This document shows positions 1-10,255 of a DNA stretch of 64,000 nt, one piece after another. The stretch covers positions 3,725,001-3,789,000 of the forward strand of contig NZ_JAYMGI010000002.1 of assembly GCF_035825295.1 (NCBI RefSeq), written 5' to 3'. A program made the position numbers and the translations under genes. Source of the stretch: Actinacidiphila sp. DG2A-62. Its GTDB lineage: Bacteria; Actinomycetota; Actinomycetes; Streptomycetales; Streptomycetaceae. The notes beneath the pieces are model-generated. The model searched no databases and had not been told where the DNA came from. It saw nothing but the letters and a program-made list of their open reading frames with translations. Position 1 is the stretch's first letter. Each line of letters starts with the position of its first letter.

Positions 1-760
1 CGTACACGGTTTCGGACGGCGCGCACCAGCCACCACTGGCCGCGAGGTCGCCCTTGGGCAGACGGCGCTGGTTCGCGGCGTGGAGCGCCACGGTGGTGCC
101 CTCGGGGGCACTGGAGGAGTCGGTGACGATCAGCGCCCGGTCGAACGGGTGCTTGTAGCTGATCACCAACCCGGTGCCGCCGCCGGCTGTCTTGAGGCTG
201 TTGGCGCGGCTGATGATGCCCGCGGTGATGTCCTCGAAGGCGAGCGAGGCACCGGGGGCGTAGCCGGGCACGTCGACCGCGGCGGTGATGACCGTGCCCG
301 GGGCCGGGGGCTCGGGCAGGACGCGGGGCTGGCGGCGGCGGACGCCGGACAGGTCCAGGGCCGGGCGGCGCGCGAGCGAGGCGGTGGCGTCCGGCGCGGC
401 TGGCGGGGCCGGGTCCGCCGGCGGGGCCGGGTCGGCGGGCGGCGTGCCGGCCGGGTCGGTGTCCGCCGCTGCCGGGTCCGGGTCGTCCGTCTCGGTGGTC
501 GCCTCGCCGCCGCGGACCTGGGCGGCCAGGGCGTCGATCTCGGAAGCGGCCTGCTGGGCTGCCTCCTGGCGCGCGTTCTGCTCGGTGCGGATCTGCTCGA
601 CCGCGGCGGCCAGCGCCCGCAGGCGGGTCATGTCGTCGCCGGTGACGACGGACGACGTCGACCGGGCGTCGAATGCGGCCACGGCCCCGTCGAGGGCTTC
701 CGCGAGGTCGTCGTCCGTAAGCGCGGTGAGATCCTCCGGGATCTCGAACTCTTCAGCCAT
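1..760 (-). CDS. Phage major capsid protein with fused N-terminal scaffold (partial)
   Basis: HK97-fold-type capsid subunit; the gene runs off the left edge, so only the first 253 residues are visible. The N-terminal ~95 residues are acidic and helical, like a delta/scaffold domain removed on maturation. A Pro/Ala/Asp-rich linker follows, then the capsid body starts around 'RRPALDLSGVRRRQPRV'. The stretch 'ASGGWCAPSETVY' is typical of actinophage capsid proteins. The ATG at 760 has AGGAGA upstream. It lies downstream of TerL, portal and MuF in normal late-gene order. Family from motif recognition; scaffold role inferred. Confidence 0.82.
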   Translation of the reverse strand, partial: MAEEFEIPEDLTALTDDDLAEALDGAVAAFDARSTSSVVTGDDMTRLRALAAAVEQIRTEQNARQEAAQQAASEIDALAAQVRGGEATTETDDPDPAAADTDPAGTPPADPAPPADPAPPAAPDATASLARRPALDLSGVRRRQPRVLPEPPAPGTVITAAVDVPGYAPGASLAFEDITAGIISRANSLKTAGGGTGLVISYKHPFDRALIVTDSSSAPEGTTVALHAANQRRLPKGDLAASGGWCAPSETVY

Positions 761-817
761 AGGGCCGTGTCTCCTGAGTCGTTCTAGGAGAGCTCGGCCC
801 AAAACCAGCAGCGCTAT

Positions 818-840
818 GCCGCCTAGCATAACCAGGCGGC
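818..840 (-). terminator. Short hairpin between HNH gene and capsid gene
   Basis: GCCGCCT pairs perfectly with AGGCGGC across a 9-nt loop, in the 100-bp gap upstream of the capsid gene. It could be a weak terminator or an mRNA processing structure for the leftward late transcript. There is no clear U tract, so the role is uncertain. Confidence 0.35.
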
Positions 841-859
841 ACCGCGTCAGCCGTTGAAA

Positions 860-1453
860 CTAATGCCGGTCGTCGGTCAACCAGCCCCACGTTTTACCAG
901 CGCTGATCTGGTAGACCGTTGACCCGCTCACGCCGAACCGGCGCGCGATCACCTCGCGCGGGACCTGGTCCCTCAGCAGCCGCCGGATCTCCTGCACCTC
1001 CGGCTCCTTCAGCTTGTGCATTCCGCTGCGCTCGCCGCGAGTGCTCCGCCCCGCCGTGACCATGTCGGCGATGTTCCGGCCGTTGTCGCCGAGGTAGAGG
1101 TGCCGGAGGTTGATGCACCCCTCCTCGCCCCGGTGGCAGGTGTGCAACACGTGCGCCTCGCCCGGGTCGCCGTTGGCGAGAATCCACACGGCGCGCGAGG
1201 CCAGCATCAGCGTGCCGTCCAGCTTGGCGACGGGGCGGGTACTCCCTCGCGTGGCGAGGATGATGCACTCGTTGGTCGTTGCCGCCCCGGCGGCCCGGAG
1301 TTCCGCGATCAGTTCGCCCTTGCCGCGCGTCGCGGTCGTGAGCGGGTCACCGTGGCGCAGGAACCGGGCGTAGTGCTTCTGGCACCAGCCGCGCATCCGG
1401 GCCGGTTTGCACGGGCCGTCCGTCTCCGCCAAGGCGCACGTACGCTTGCTCAT
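860..1453 (-). CDS. Free-standing HNH endonuclease with C-terminal HTH
   Basis: 197 aa. The N-terminal part has a Cys-rich fold ('CALAETDGPCKP', 'WCQKHY'). The centre carries an HNH-like core, 'HTCHRGEEGCINLRHLYLG', in which His/Cys and the N-x-x-H-L element are visible. The C-terminus has an HTH ('REVIARRFGVSGSTVYQI') expected to give DNA specificity. I chose the ATG at 1453, which has GGGAG six bases upstream, over an in-frame TTG at 1465. A lone HNH gene wedged between capsid genes is the usual setting of phage homing endonucleases; homing itself is inferred. Confidence 0.8.
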   Translation of the reverse strand: MSKRTCALAETDGPCKPARMRGWCQKHYARFLRHGDPLTTATRGKGELIAELRAAGAATTNECIILATRGSTRPVAKLDGTLMLASRAVWILANGDPGEAHVLHTCHRGEEGCINLRHLYLGDNGRNIADMVTAGRSTRGERSGMHKLKEPEVQEIRRLLRDQVPREVIARRFGVSGSTVYQISAGKTWGWLTDDRH

Positions 1454-1561
1454 GTCGACTCCCAATCAGTCGGCTTTCCCCCGCGCCGGTAGCCGCCGAC
1501 GCGGGGGATTCGTTTGCCCGATTCTACCCGTTTGTGCAGGTCACAGGGCAGGCCGGGCGGG

Positions 1562-1756
1562 TCAGGCCGGGGTGGTGGTCGGCTCGTCGGTCTTCGCAGT
1601 GGAGGTGGCCGCGCCCTTCTCCCGGACGGTGCCGCCTTCGTACCGCCGGGCCACGCCGTCCGCGCTCGGCTTCGACGCGCTGGTGTACACCACCTTGCCG
1701 GCGGCGTTGACGACCTCGTACATCTTGCGGTTCTTGTTGCCGCAGTTGCATCCCAT
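1562..1756 (-). CDS. Small Cys-motif phage protein next to capsid genes
   Basis: 64 aa, beginning MGCNCGNKNRKMYEV, with a CxC near the N-terminus, a beta-rich middle and a Thr/Ala tail. Small CxC proteins of this kind recur beside actinophage capsid genes, but I know of no assigned function. GGAGG lies 7 bases before the ATG. It follows the protease gene's stop at once and probably shares its transcript. Confidence 0.7.
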   Translation of the reverse strand: MGCNCGNKNRKMYEVVNAAGKVVYTSASKPSADGVARRYEGGTVREKGAATSTAKTDEPTTTPA

Positions 1757-1757
1757 G

Positions 1758-4700
1758 TCAGTGACCTCCGTTGACTGTTGCCGCCAAGCTGGCGGCGAGT
1801 TCGGCTCGCGCGGGGGCGAGCTGGTGGGAGAGCCGTTCGATCTCGGCTCGGGCAGAGGCGCGGTCGCTCATGCGCTGTTCGAGGGCGTCGGCCAGGGCGT
1901 CGAGCAGGTGGGGGTCGGCCAGAGCGGCGGCGGCGACGGCCGGGCGGTCGCCGGGCGCCAGGTCGCCCCGGCCGGACGCGTTGTCCGGGTATCCGGGCGG
2001 GTTGTCCTCGGGGGCGGACACGGCTGTGTCCGGTTGTCCGGGCGGGGTGTCCTGGCTGGTGATGGCCTGTGCAGCGGACGCGGCGAGCGCGAGGTTGGCG
2101 CGTTCGGCGACGGCCGAGGCGAGCAGCGGCGAGCTGTGTCCGGGGACAGGGACGGACAGCACCGCCCGCAGTTGCCACCGTCCGCCCGCGCCTTGCCGCA
2201 TGTGGTAGCTGGGCTGGCACGCCTGGAACACGGTGCGATCCCACGCGCTGAGCCAGGGTGCGGCGGCCCCGGAGAACCACATGCCGCCTTCGCTCATGCC
2301 GACCGTGACGATTCCCGCGACGGTGCGGGTGTCATCGAACTGACAGACCGACGTTTCGCACTCGGCGCCGTCGCGGTGATGGCCGACGTTCATGGTCATG
2401 GCGCCGGCGCGGATGGTCGAGCCGTCGTCCAGCCGGAACTTGGCGCGCAGGAAGTGCGTCAGGTCGATGGTGCCGAGCGACTCGATCGTCAGGTTCCGGC
2501 CGGGCATCCCGGCGTGAGGCTCGCCGGCCTGGGCGACCCACCCGAAGATCCGGCCGTCCTTGTGGTGCACCCCGCCCGATCCCGGGGGAGTTCGTCCGGG
2601 GTGGGCTCGCGGAACCACGCCGCGGGCATCGGCTCGGTGTCGCGCATCGCGGACCACGCGGACGCCTCCAGCTCGCGCATCTCGGCGTCCCCCGCCTCGC
2701 CCTGGCTGTCGCCACCGGACGCCGTGGTGTCGGGGCCTTCGGGGATGGTCGAGGCGCCGACATACAGGCCACGGGACAGGCGCACCAGGTGTCCGGCGGC
2801 GGTCGCGCGCTGGAGGTGCCCGCGGGCCTGCTCGATGCTGATCCCCAGTGCTTCGGCGACGTGCCGCGCGGTGACGGCGGTCGGGGACGACGCCACGTAG
2901 GTGATGACCTGGGCAGCGACGTCCGAGGTGGCGAGGACCGTCGGCTGTGGGCACGACGCGGTTTGGTCGGGGGCGTCCAGCACGATCCGCGCCCGGTCAT
3001 AGGCGGGCATGGCGACCAGCGTTGCGCCGCGGACCCGGCCGCGGGTGATCCGCATCAGGACATCGCCTGCGGACTCCGAGTGCACGACCTCGCCGCGCTC
3101 GGGGTCGTCGGGGTCCCCTGCGGCGGCGGTGATGCCCGAGGCCGTCAGGGCGGCGCGTACGACGTCGGCGGACACCTGGCCGTTCGCGGTGGTGGTCCAT
3201 TCGACGGTGCCGGTCGTGCGCAGCAGGGTGTTCCCGCTGGCGGTCCAATCGGTGGCCTTGTCGGCGCGGATCATCCACGCCCCGTCAGGGAGCTGCAGCA
3301 GGCTGGCGTGAGCCAGCGACGCGGCGAGCACGACTTCGGTGTACCCGGCTTCCTCGTCTTCGGCGGGGCGGCGGTCCACGAATTCCACGTCGACGTCGTC
3401 CAGGTCGACGGAGATCCCGAGCGGTGCCTCCTGCTCCAGCAGCATCACGGCGTCCGCGCCGGCCCACCGGTTGAGGTACAGGTCGCCGGTCGCGGTGATG
3501 CGGTCGCCGTCGCGGCCCATGGTGCGGATCGCGCCGGCCAGCTCGGCGCCTTCGTGGCCGGCCAGCATCTCGTCGGCGTACTGGAGGGGCCACGGCCCGC
3601 CCTCCCAGTACAACGACCCGGGGCTGAAGATTCGCCCGTCGCCCGTTTCTTGGTTCTCGAAGGCGATGGCGGTGTCGTCGGGGGTGGCCCAGGTGCGGAC
3701 GGGGTTCCACTCCTCTTCGGGCATCACGCCACCGGCGGCCGTGAGGGGGCCGAGGTGAATGTCGGTGGCGTCGCCTCCGAACACGACGCGCAGCCGGTCG
3801 AAGGTGACTGGGCCGACGCGGTCGGCCAGCGCGGGCAACAGTCCCGGGTCGTCGCTGTAGGCCGCGCAGATGTGGGACGCCCACGGGCTGTGCTGGGTGG
3901 GCACCATGTCGGGGTCGACGTTCGATCCGGCGACGGAGTCTGCGGCGACGGTGTGGAACTGCTGGAGTGTCGGGTATCCGTCGTCGGGGCGTTCGTCGGC
4001 GGGCAGGTCACCGACCGACCACACCCATGCGGGCTTGGCGCTGTCGGGGTTCCAGTGGGCGGCGCCGAAGGCCTTGGCGACGAACGGGCCGGTGAGGACG
4101 TGGCGGCCGTAGTGCGCCAGGTTGGCGATGATGCTGGCGCGCTGTTCGGCGGTGTAGGCCGCGCCGTCGTCGCCGAGGAACATCAGCGTCAGGTGCAGGT
4201 CTTCGGGGGTCTCGCCGCCGTCGACCGCGAGGCGCTGGGCGTCCTCGGCGGTGGGCATGAGCGCGATCATGCCGCCTTGCAGGTGAGAGTCGTCGGCGGC
4301 GGTGATCCGTCCGGCGGCCCGTAGTTCGTTAAGTTCGTCCACGAGAGTCACCTCATTTTGTGCGGCCGACAGGGCGGTTCCGCCTTGGTCTTCAAGGTCC
4401 TTGCGGGCGTAGCCGAACTCGGGCCAGCACCGGCAGTTCACGACGAGCTCGGGCGGGGCCGTGGGGTCGCCGGGCGCGTCCATGTCGACGCCGGCGACGG
4501 TGAACGGGTCGGCCAGCAGTTGGATCTGCCCGTTGACGTGCGCGTGAGCGGCCCGGGTGCGGTCGTCGGGGTGCGCCCGCCACTGCTTGACCACCGGCCG
4601 GTCTTCCTCGGGCATGTCGCGTGCGGCGGCCAGCTGCGCCCCGCACCACGCCGCGGACGCTTCGGTGCGGGCGATCCGGTCGGCACGGCCGGGGTCGAGG

Positions 4701-5191
4701 GGGCCGCCGTCGCGGGTGAGCGCGGTCACGACGCGCTCGGCCAGCTGGTCGCGGTCGTCCCCGGCGGCGAGGCCCGCCTCGAGCGCGGTCCGTGCCGCGT
4801 CCTGGAGGCGCGTCCCGATGTCCGCGAGCCGGTCGGTGGAGGTGTGGACGAGGTCGCGGACGCCGGACGGCAGGGTGTCGGGGTCGTTGTTGTCCCGTCC
4901 CGGCAGGTCGTCCCACCCGGGCGGCACAGCGACCCCTAGGCCGGTTGCCAGGGCGCGGGCGGCCGATTCCATCCCGGACAGCAGCGGGCGCACCAGGCGG
5001 GCGGTGCGGGCGTTCCAGATGGCGGCGATGGCGCCGACGCTGAATCGGCCGGAGGCGGTGAGGGTGTCGGCGGCGCGGACTTGGCGGGCGAACTCGGCGG
5101 CGACGTCGGCCAGGACCTCGCGGACCAACCGGGCGAGGTCGGTCTCCAAGGTGTCGCGGCCGGGCGGCGGACCCCCGGCGGGGGACGTCAC
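1758..5191 (-). CDS. MuF-like / 2H phosphoesterase / capsid maturation protease fusion (one frameshift)
   Basis: About 1144 aa when a one-base shift near 2584-2588 is repaired. There CTCCCCCGGG reads through if the C run is six, not five. Order: MuF-like domain, residues ~1-290 ('ARTEASAAWCGAQLAAARDM', ending 'NCRCWPEFGYA'); a 2H-type domain ~340-500 with HLTL and a variant second motif HICA; a prohead-protease-like region ~520-760 ('WNPVRTWATPDDTAIAFENQ', 'LGISVDLDDVDVEFVD'); a winged-helix segment ('ARHVAEALGISIEQARGHLQ'); and a large C-terminal domain including 'HHRDGAECETSVCQFDDTRT'. The GTG at 5191 overlaps the portal stop (GTGA). MuF-protease fusions are known in actinophages; the extra domains make this one long. 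Confidence 0.8.
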
Positions 5192-6885
5192 GCTGCCGCC
5201 AACAGGCACGGGCCGATCGCGGCCGGGACGTGCCCGTACTCGTACTCGACGCCGGCGGCCAGCAGCTCGCGCAGGTACATCTCCAGCGACGCGCGGAGGC
5301 AGTCGGCGTCGGCCCCGTAGCGGGTGGCGATCTCGGGGGCGCGGTCCAGTGCGCCGTCCAACAGGCCCCATTCGGTGACCTGGTCGCGGGTGACGGGCAG
5401 CAGGGTGTGCAGGGCGGCGGCGGACACCTGGTTGGCTTCGGCGCGGCGGGGGCGGGGACAGGCCGGGGTGCGGCGCAGCTTCTCGCCGGCGCGGGACAAG
5501 GCGTGCCAGATCAGGCCGTCCGCGGCGGCGAGGAGGCGTTCGTCCGGGGTCACCGAGGCGGGCAGGTCGGGCGGGATGGTGGTCTCGTCGGCGGGCAGGT
5601 TCGGGGTGATGGGCACGGTGTCCTCCCGCTGCGGGTTGTTGGCGGTGCGCCGTGCGATCTCGGCGGCGTCGGGTGCGTCTCCCTCGTCAAAGCCCGTCTC
5701 GCGGCGCAGCGCGGCGTCGGAGATCGCGCCGACTGCGTGGACGGCGATCGCGGTTTGTGGCTGGTTGGTGCGCACCCGCAGCAGGGAGGTGTCACCGCAC
5801 ACCATCCACTCGGTGGCGTTCGGGACCCTGTCGGCCTCCAGCAGCGGCTGAAGCCACTTGGTGGTGTAGGCGTGGGTGACGACGCCAAGCCTGGGTTCGA
5901 TCCCGAGGCGGATCGCCTCGCCGGTCAACTCCCACGCGCCCCAGTGGTTGACGTCGCCCATGCCCAACAAGAACTCGGCGGGGATGTCGGCGGCCGTGGC
6001 GAACCGGGTGATCAGCTCTTGCCGCAGCTTGATCGCGAGCTCGTCGAAGTCGGCTTGCATCGTGAGGTGCGTGATGGCCGCGATGCTCTCGGCCGGCACC
6101 TCCAGAATGATCGGGACGGTGGCCGCCGCCGAGTCCGGTTCACGGATCGCGGTCTCGGCCACCTCCATGAACACGTCGATCAAGTCATCTTCCGTGTCCC
6201 CCTCGGCGCCGGGCTTGGTGGGGAAGCGGGTGCCCTTGGGGACAAGCAGCACACCGCGGCCGGTGAGGCGGGACTTGGTGATGGCGCGGACGGCGGCGCT
6301 CAGCAGCCGCAGTTCCTCCAGCTCGTCCAGCGACGCCAGAACCGGGGAGTCTGCCTCCAGGTGGTTGTCGGGGGCCGGGTCCCATACGCGGATCGCTACG
6401 GGCGCCAGCGGGTCCGGGGTGGCCGCCGGGTCGTTCGCGGGGATCTTGACGGGCTCGCCGTCGATCGTGGCTTCCAGGCTGCCGCCCTTGGAGGACATCT
6501 CCAGCACGGACACGATGTGCCAGTCCTCGCCCCCGTCCGGGCGGGGGCGGATCACGGTCCACCCTTCGCCGGGGACCGCCAGGTGCCGGCCGTACTCGCG
6601 CAGGTGTTGTGACTGTCCGTCCGGGCCGCCTGCGATCCGGGCGACGTGAGCGGCGGCCGGGTGGTCGTCGGGGGCGCGCTCGATGGTGTTGTCCGCCAGG
6701 CGCCGCCCGGCGTACAGCGTCGCGGACGACATGGCGTTGCCGATCCAGTTCGCGTAGCTGCGGACCTCGGGCGTCCGGTAGAACTTCCACGCGGTGACCT
6801 GGCGGCTGTAGGCCGGGTTCTGGGCGGTGGTCTTGGCGGTGCGGGTGGTGTACTTCGCGGCGGCGCCGACCAGTTCGCGGCTCAT
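5188..6885 (-). CDS. Phage portal protein
   Basis: 565 aa, within the usual portal range. It forms the dodecameric DNA entry ring at one capsid vertex and binds the terminase. Supporting segments are the N-terminal 'VTAWKFYRTPEVRSYANWIGN', the central helices around 'LEELRLLSAAVRAITKSRL', and 'IPAEFLLGMGDVNHWGAWEL', typical of actinophage portals. The ATG at 6885 overlaps the upstream stop (ATGA). Downstream is the MuF fusion. Function rests on family resemblance and position. Confidence 0.9.
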   Translation of the reverse strand: MSRELVGAAAKYTTRTAKTTAQNPAYSRQVTAWKFYRTPEVRSYANWIGNAMSSATLYAGRRLADNTIERAPDDHPAAAHVARIAGGPDGQSQHLREYGRHLAVPGEGWTVIRPRPDGGEDWHIVSVLEMSSKGGSLEATIDGEPVKIPANDPAATPDPLAPVAIRVWDPAPDNHLEADSPVLASLDELEELRLLSAAVRAITKSRLTGRGVLLVPKGTRFPTKPGAEGDTEDDLIDVFMEVAETAIREPDSAAATVPIILEVPAESIAAITHLTMQADFDELAIKLRQELITRFATAADIPAEFLLGMGDVNHWGAWELTGEAIRLGIEPRLGVVTHAYTTKWLQPLLEADRVPNATEWMVCGDTSLLRVRTNQPQTAIAVHAVGAISDAALRRETGFDEGDAPDAAEIARRTANNPQREDTVPITPNLPADETTIPPDLPASVTPDERLLAAADGLIWHALSRAGEKLRRTPACPRPRRAEANQVSAAALHTLLPVTRDQVTEWGLLDGALDRAPEIATRYGADADCLRASLEMYLRELLAAGVEYEYGHVPAAIGPCLLAAA

Positions 6886-7223
6886 GCGTGCGCGTCCGGG
6901 CGGGTGTCGTCCCATCGGTTGAGCAGGGCTTGGCCTCCGGCGACGGCCCACCACTGGACGCCGTGGACGAGCAGCGGCGCGCTGTCCCATTGGCCGGCGG
7001 CGAGCAGGTAGGTGGCGAGGATCGCGCCGGACAGCCACCACCCGGTGCAGTACGGGCACGACAGCAGCGTGACCAGGAAGGTGCGGGGCCGGGAGGTGGG
7101 GCGGGCGGCGTGCCAGGCGGCGAGGCGGTCGCGGCCGGGATCGAGCAGCGCGTCGTGGACGGCGAACTGTGTGGCGCGGTAGGCGGCCAGGGCGAGGAGC
7201 ACGAGTGCGAGGAGCGAAAGCAC
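6882..7223 (-). CDS. DUF1360-like membrane protein
   Basis: 113 aa with a strongly hydrophobic N-terminus (MLSLLALVLLALAAYRATQF), then 'LSCPYCTGWWLSG' with a CxxC and a second membrane segment around 'ILATYLLAAGQW'. The CPYCTGWW signature is that of DUF1360. It sits between TerL and portal and overlaps the portal start by ATGA, so it is part of the late operon. Role unknown; holin-like activity is only a possibility. Confidence 0.75.
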   Translation of the reverse strand: MLSLLALVLLALAAYRATQFAVHDALLDPGRDRLAAWHAARPTSRPRTFLVTLLSCPYCTGWWLSGAILATYLLAAGQWDSAPLLVHGVQWWAVAGGQALLNRWDDTRPDAHA

Positions 7224-7332
7224 GGGGGCGGCCTCCCGAACGGGAAAATCTGCTGGTTCGGGGTTGATCGTAACGCTGAGACCGGAAATCGTCCGGTGTA
7301 GGAGGGTTTCACCGAGAGGATCTGCGGCCTGG

Positions 7333-8957
7333 TCACGTCCCTCCGGTGCCGATGGTGCGCCCGTACCTGCTCCCCGCCGCCGACCGCCCGGTCCGGTTGC
7401 GCGACGCCGGGGATTGGACGCTGGCCGCCGCCAGGTTCTCCGCCCACGCCGCCATGACCACGGCGTCCCCGTTGTCCGGAGAGCGCCCCAGACGTTTGAT
7501 CAGGTCCTCCTTCTTCTCCAACTGGATCAGCGGCGGGCGGCCCGTGGTGTGGGTCCACGTCGGGGCGGTCAGGTCCGAGATCAACAGGTCGTTCGGAGGC
7601 AGCATCACCTCGCTGTCGTACGCAGGGTCCAGCAGCTCGCGCATCCGCCAGTACGCGGCCGACCGGACGTTGGTGAACCCGAACTCGCCCTCGCGGGTCC
7701 TGGCCCGGGTCTTGGCCGCGCCGGTGTACGCCAGCACCGGCACCGCCAGCTCGCGCAGCCGGTCGACCACGCCGCCGCCCACGCCGATCGAGTCGACCAC
7801 CGGGACGATCACCCCGGACTCGCCGACCACGCCCTGGACGCGGGCGGTCGTCATCATCGTGTCCTCGCGGTTGTGGCTCTCCAGACCCGTAAACGCCTTC
7901 CCGACCCGCGAGGCGAACACGGTGGAGTCGCCGCCGGCGCGGGCGACGTCGACGCCGAGGTAGCGGCGGCCGGGCAGCTCGGCAGGCCCGCGGCGTCCCA
8001 CTCGTGCCACCGCTCGACCGCGGCCTCGACCCACGCCAGCGGGATCACCGAGTCTTCGTCGCTGGCGTGGAACTGCCCCAAGACGCGGTTGGCGTACAGG
8101 GCGGAGTCGGCGCCCCACTGCTTGCGGCGCTGGTCGGCCCACGCCTGGGAGATCCGCCCGGCGGCGACGGCTTCGGCGAGGGTGACGTGGCGGACGAACC
8201 AGTCCTCAAGGCCCGGCTTGCGCATGTGGATGTCGTAGAACCGGCCGATCGGTGCACCGGGGGTCGAGATCGCCAGGGCGAACGCTTCGGGGTAGCCCTC
8301 GGTGCGCCCGCCGGAGAACGCGCCCTCGATCGCGTCCCAGACCCCGTCTTGGACGATCTTGGCTTCGTCGATGAGGTACAGCAGCGAGTCGGCGTGCGCG
8401 CCTTCGATCAGCTCCGGCTTGCTCGACGCGACGGCGGAGGCGGCGCCTTCGGACAGCTTGAGGTTGAGCGCCAGCAGCTCGTGGATGGTGAACGGCGGCC
8501 GGCCGAGGACGTCCCACCGGATGCGGCGCGACCATTTGTGGATCTCGGGCCACAGGTAGACCGCGAGGTGGCGCCAGGCCGAGGCGGTCGTGATGACCTT
8601 CCAGTCCAGCCCGGCGGCTTCGCGGGTGGTGGCGAACCACAGCACGGTGATCGCGGCCGTGGCCGACTTCCCGAGACCGTGGGGGCCGCGTACGGCGACG
8701 CGGCGTTTGACCGGCAGCGCGGCCATGGTGTCTTCCTGGTAGGGCGCCAGGCTCTCGTCTGGGCCCCAGCGGATGACCTCGCGGGAGAACGCGACCGGGT
8801 CGTTCAGGTACCGGACCGCGGTGTTGGTGACCTTGCGGCGGTGCTGGGCGGCGCGCAGGACGTCCCGCAGCTCGCGCAGAGCGCGGACGTCGCCGGCGCG
8901 GACCAACGCCTCGACGCGCCGCTGTGCCAGCTTCAGGTCAGGAGGTGTCGCTGTCAC
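7333..8957 (-). CDS. Terminase large subunit (one frameshift)
   Basis: 541 aa after repairing one base near 7987-7989 (a run of three C that fits as four). The ATPase half has Walker A 'GPHGLGKSATAA', and 'LLYLIDEAKIV' as Walker B. The RNase-H-like nuclease half starts 'YLGVDVARAGGDSTVFASR', with its catalytic Asp, and continues through 'IVPVVDSIGVGGGVVDRL'. The shift lies between the two halves, and both retain full-length motifs. The GTG at 8957 overlaps the TerS 3' end by 20 bp. It packages phage DNA with TerS and portal. Confidence 0.85.
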
Positions 8958-9378
8958 CGGTGCCGTCACTGCCGCCCCCGCCGAGGTCGCCGATGATGCC
9001 CATGATCTCTTCGCCGAGGCGCTGTGCGTCGACGTTGATCCGCGTCGGCACTTCGGTGCCCTCGATCCTGCCTCGGTCCCGCATGATCCGCAGCACGATG
9101 TCCGCGGCCTTGGGGTCGCCCTTGACGGCCTTGCCCCAGAACGCGGACTGCATCCGGTCGTACCGGGCGATGGCCTTGCGGCGCAGCTCGTCAATGTCGG
9201 CGTGAGCGCGGTCGATGGACTCCTCGAAGGCCCGGTCGATGGCCTTCTTCGCGGCGCTGGCGTCGGCGTAGTGGAGCTGCTTGGCGATGGTGGCCAGGTC
9301 GATGCCGGCCAGGTGCAGCTGCAGGGCCTCGCGTCGGCCTTCGGCGGTGTTCTTCTTCTGGCGCTGGGACGGGGGCAT
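8938..9378 (-). CDS. Terminase small subunit
   Basis: 146 aa. The N-terminal HTH ('ALQLHLAGIDLATIAKQLHY') would bind the packaging site. A helical oligomerisation region follows, ending in 'GDPKAADIVLRIMRDRGRI', typical of actinophage TerS, and the tail is Gly/Asp-rich. It lies just upstream of TerL with overlapping ends. Assigned from HTH, size and position. Confidence 0.75.
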   Translation of the reverse strand: MPPSQRQKKNTAEGRREALQLHLAGIDLATIAKQLHYADASAAKKAIDRAFEESIDRAHADIDELRRKAIARYDRMQSAFWGKAVKGDPKAADIVLRIMRDRGRIEGTEVPTRINVDAQRLGEEIMGIIGDLGGGGSDGTGDSDTS

Positions 9379-9463
9379 GGGGCGACCTCGTCAACTCGGT
9401 GTGACTATTTTGTCCATATCCGGCTTTCAACTACCGGGGTTGTGGGGGTTGACCTGCTGATCT

Positions 9464-10138
9464 TCAGTCGAGCACACATGAGGCGGCTGCGGGCTGTTCG
9501 TCGGCGAGGAAGATCGTTTGCGCCATCATCTTGTAGCCGGTCATGCGCTCGCGGAACGTCTCGATGGACTCCTCGGGGTGGACGGAGTCGATGACGGCGT
9601 GCGGCCCGTGGGCGTTGAACTGGTGACTGACGCCGCGGGGGATCTGCATGTCCGCCCACGAGTTCTCGGGGACGACGAGGTTGTACCGGTCGCGGCGGTG
9701 GCCGGCGGGGACGTCGGGGGCGTCGTCCACGAACGTGGCGGGGGTCCAGGCGGTGACACCGGGGACGTCGGTAACGTGGATCGGCGCGAGGCTGGATACG
9801 CGGATGCGGGTGCCAGGGCCGGTCATCATCCGTACGAACCGCAGGCCGGTGTGCAGGTGCATCCGTGAGCAGATGTCGCGGTCGGTGACGTCGTAGAAGT
9901 CCATCAGGTACCGGTCGGCGAAGTACCCGTCGAAGGGGGCGCCGAGCATGTAGACCTCGCCCTCCTCGAAGGTCTGGGCGCGCACGATGCCGTCCGCGTC
10001 CGGGGTCGTGGCCGGGGCGGAGCGGTGGACGCTGGCGCGGATCGCGTCGACGTCGCCGACCTTCGCGTTCCCGGGATACGGCGAAAGGTCCTCCAACGGA
10101 ATGTCGGCGGTGCGGAGGTACGTAGCTGTATCGGTCAT
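9464..10138 (-). CDS. ParB-N-like segment fused to a cupin-like domain
   Basis: 224 aa. Residues ~12-40 read 'IPLEDLSPYPGNAKVGDVDA', close to the first conserved box of ParB N-terminal domains, but the catalytic GERR-like boxes are missing. The remainder looks like a double-stranded beta helix: 'YNLVVPENSWADMQIPRGVS' and then HQFNAHG. It is the first gene upstream of TerS on the late strand, with a 25-residue C-terminal variable tail. No function can be assigned. Confidence 0.6.
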   Translation of the reverse strand: MTDTATYLRTADIPLEDLSPYPGNAKVGDVDAIRASVHRSAPATTPDADGIVRAQTFEEGEVYMLGAPFDGYFADRYLMDFYDVTDRDICSRMHLHTGLRFVRMMTGPGTRIRVSSLAPIHVTDVPGVTAWTPATFVDDAPDVPAGHRRDRYNLVVPENSWADMQIPRGVSHQFNAHGPHAVIDSVHPEESIETFRERMTGYKMMAQTIFLADEQPAAASCVLD

Positions 10139-10255
10139 GACGCCCCTTTAGTGCTGCTTGGTGCTGCTCAGGGTAAGCAACAGCCCACCTCCACCCGGGG
10201 CGTACGGGGGTGAAGGTGGGCCGGTGGAGCGCCGCGCGGGGGGAGCCGCGACGGG

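Noticed and set aside
80-857. Two long rightward reading frames at the left edge
   Set aside because: Both are antisense to the capsid gene, whose protein has recognisable motifs and a ribosome-binding site; they are frames kept open by high GC.
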